From: Roseomonas sp.
GTDB lineage: Bacteria; Pseudomonadota; Alphaproteobacteria; Acetobacterales; Acetobacteraceae
Assembly (NCBI GenBank): GCA_020249415.1
Contig: JADCFR010000511.1
Location: forward strand, 1-6,223
Length of the DNA stretch: 6,223 nucleotides
Reading direction: 5' to 3'
A program made the translations under genes and the position numbers. Position 1 is the stretch's first letter; the number at the start of each line of letters is the position of its first letter. Positions 6,082 through 6,223 of this stretch are shown one piece after another. The notes beneath the pieces are model-generated. The model had not been told where the DNA came from and searched no databases. It saw only the letters and a list, made by a program, of their open reading frames with translations.

Positions 6082-6223
6082 CCAATACCCTCATGAAGCA
6101 AATGCACCTCGGCGCCTTCATGCGCCCCGTCAGCATCCACACCGCCTGGTGGCGCCATCCTGACTCCGCGCCCGAGGCGAATTTCAGCCTGAAGCATTTG
6201 GTTCACTGCATCCAAACCCTGGA
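6078..6223 (+). CDS. N-terminus of a probable LLM-class flavin-dependent monooxygenase (NtaA/SnaA/DszA-like), 3' end outside window
   Basis: ATG 6078-6080 overlaps the folP stop (6079-6081) as ATGA and opens a frame that runs off the right edge after 48 codons. A second in-frame ATG at 6093 is also possible; neither has a good Shine-Dalgarno, and the overlap favours 6078 by translational coupling. The segment KQMHLGAFMRPVSIHTAWW followed by RHPDSAP resembles the N-terminus of the nitrilotriacetate monooxygenase component A / SnaA / DszA group. Those proteins begin with a K-x-M-H-L beta strand and have a conserved W-R-H-P-D motif before a helix ending in a glutamate-rich segment. Enzymes of this group use FMNH2 from a partner reductase and oxygen to oxidise small organic N- or S-containing compounds. 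Only the first strand and helix are visible, so the substrate cannot be guessed. The frame is too short here to judge domains further. Confidence 0.68.
   Translation, partial: MTNTLMKQMHLGAFMRPVSIHTAWWRHPDSAPEANFSLKHLVHCIQTL

Overview
This is a GC-rich, densely packed chromosomal stretch that looks alphaproteobacterial, most likely Rhodospirillales and perhaps Acetobacteraceae. The reasons are the tolB-pal-cpoB(ybgF)-tilS-ftsH-folP gene order, the FtsH N-terminus, the long FolP N-terminal extension and the strongly G/C-ending codon choice. The family-level placement is a judgement from memory of related proteins, not a search. All genes are on the plus strand. I see no tRNA, rRNA, CRISPR, insertion sequence or attachment site, and no gene-free stretch longer than about 120 bases.

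Layout: (1) positions 1-1712 hold the distal part of the Tol-Pal cell-envelope cluster: the 3' end of tolB, complete pal (peptidoglycan-associated lipoprotein) and complete cpoB/ybgF. (2) tilS (tRNA-Ile lysidine synthetase) follows at about 1784-2989, with an uncertain start. (3) A 119-base gap, the largest in the window, precedes ftsH (3109-5031), the membrane AAA+ zinc protease. It carries a perfect spaced inverted repeat and is the most likely place for a separate promoter. (4) folP (dihydropteroate synthase, 5038-6081) starts 6 bases after ftsH. (5) A gene running off the right edge (6078-6223) begins with an ATGA overlap on the folP stop. It reads as the N-terminus of a flavin-dependent (LLM class) monooxygenase, where glmM is the neighbour I would expect.

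Functionally this is mostly housekeeping. TolB, Pal and CpoB maintain the outer membrane and coordinate its constriction at division. TilS lets the cell read AUA codons, and tolB itself contains one (196-198). FtsH does membrane and regulatory protein quality control, and FolP makes the dihydropteroate precursor of folate. I did not find an obviously new multi-gene system. What stands out lies between and at the edges of the genes: a hairpin that covers the pal ribosome-binding site plus a tiny ORF ending on the pal start; a C(UCCG)G tetraloop hairpin between pal and cpoB that may bring a distant Shine-Dalgarno close to the cpoB start; a possible start or frameshift problem in tilS with two unusual active-site substitutions; an operator-like inverted repeat before ftsH; a perfect 10-bp hairpin inside the folP start region; and the unexpected monooxygenase coupled to folP.
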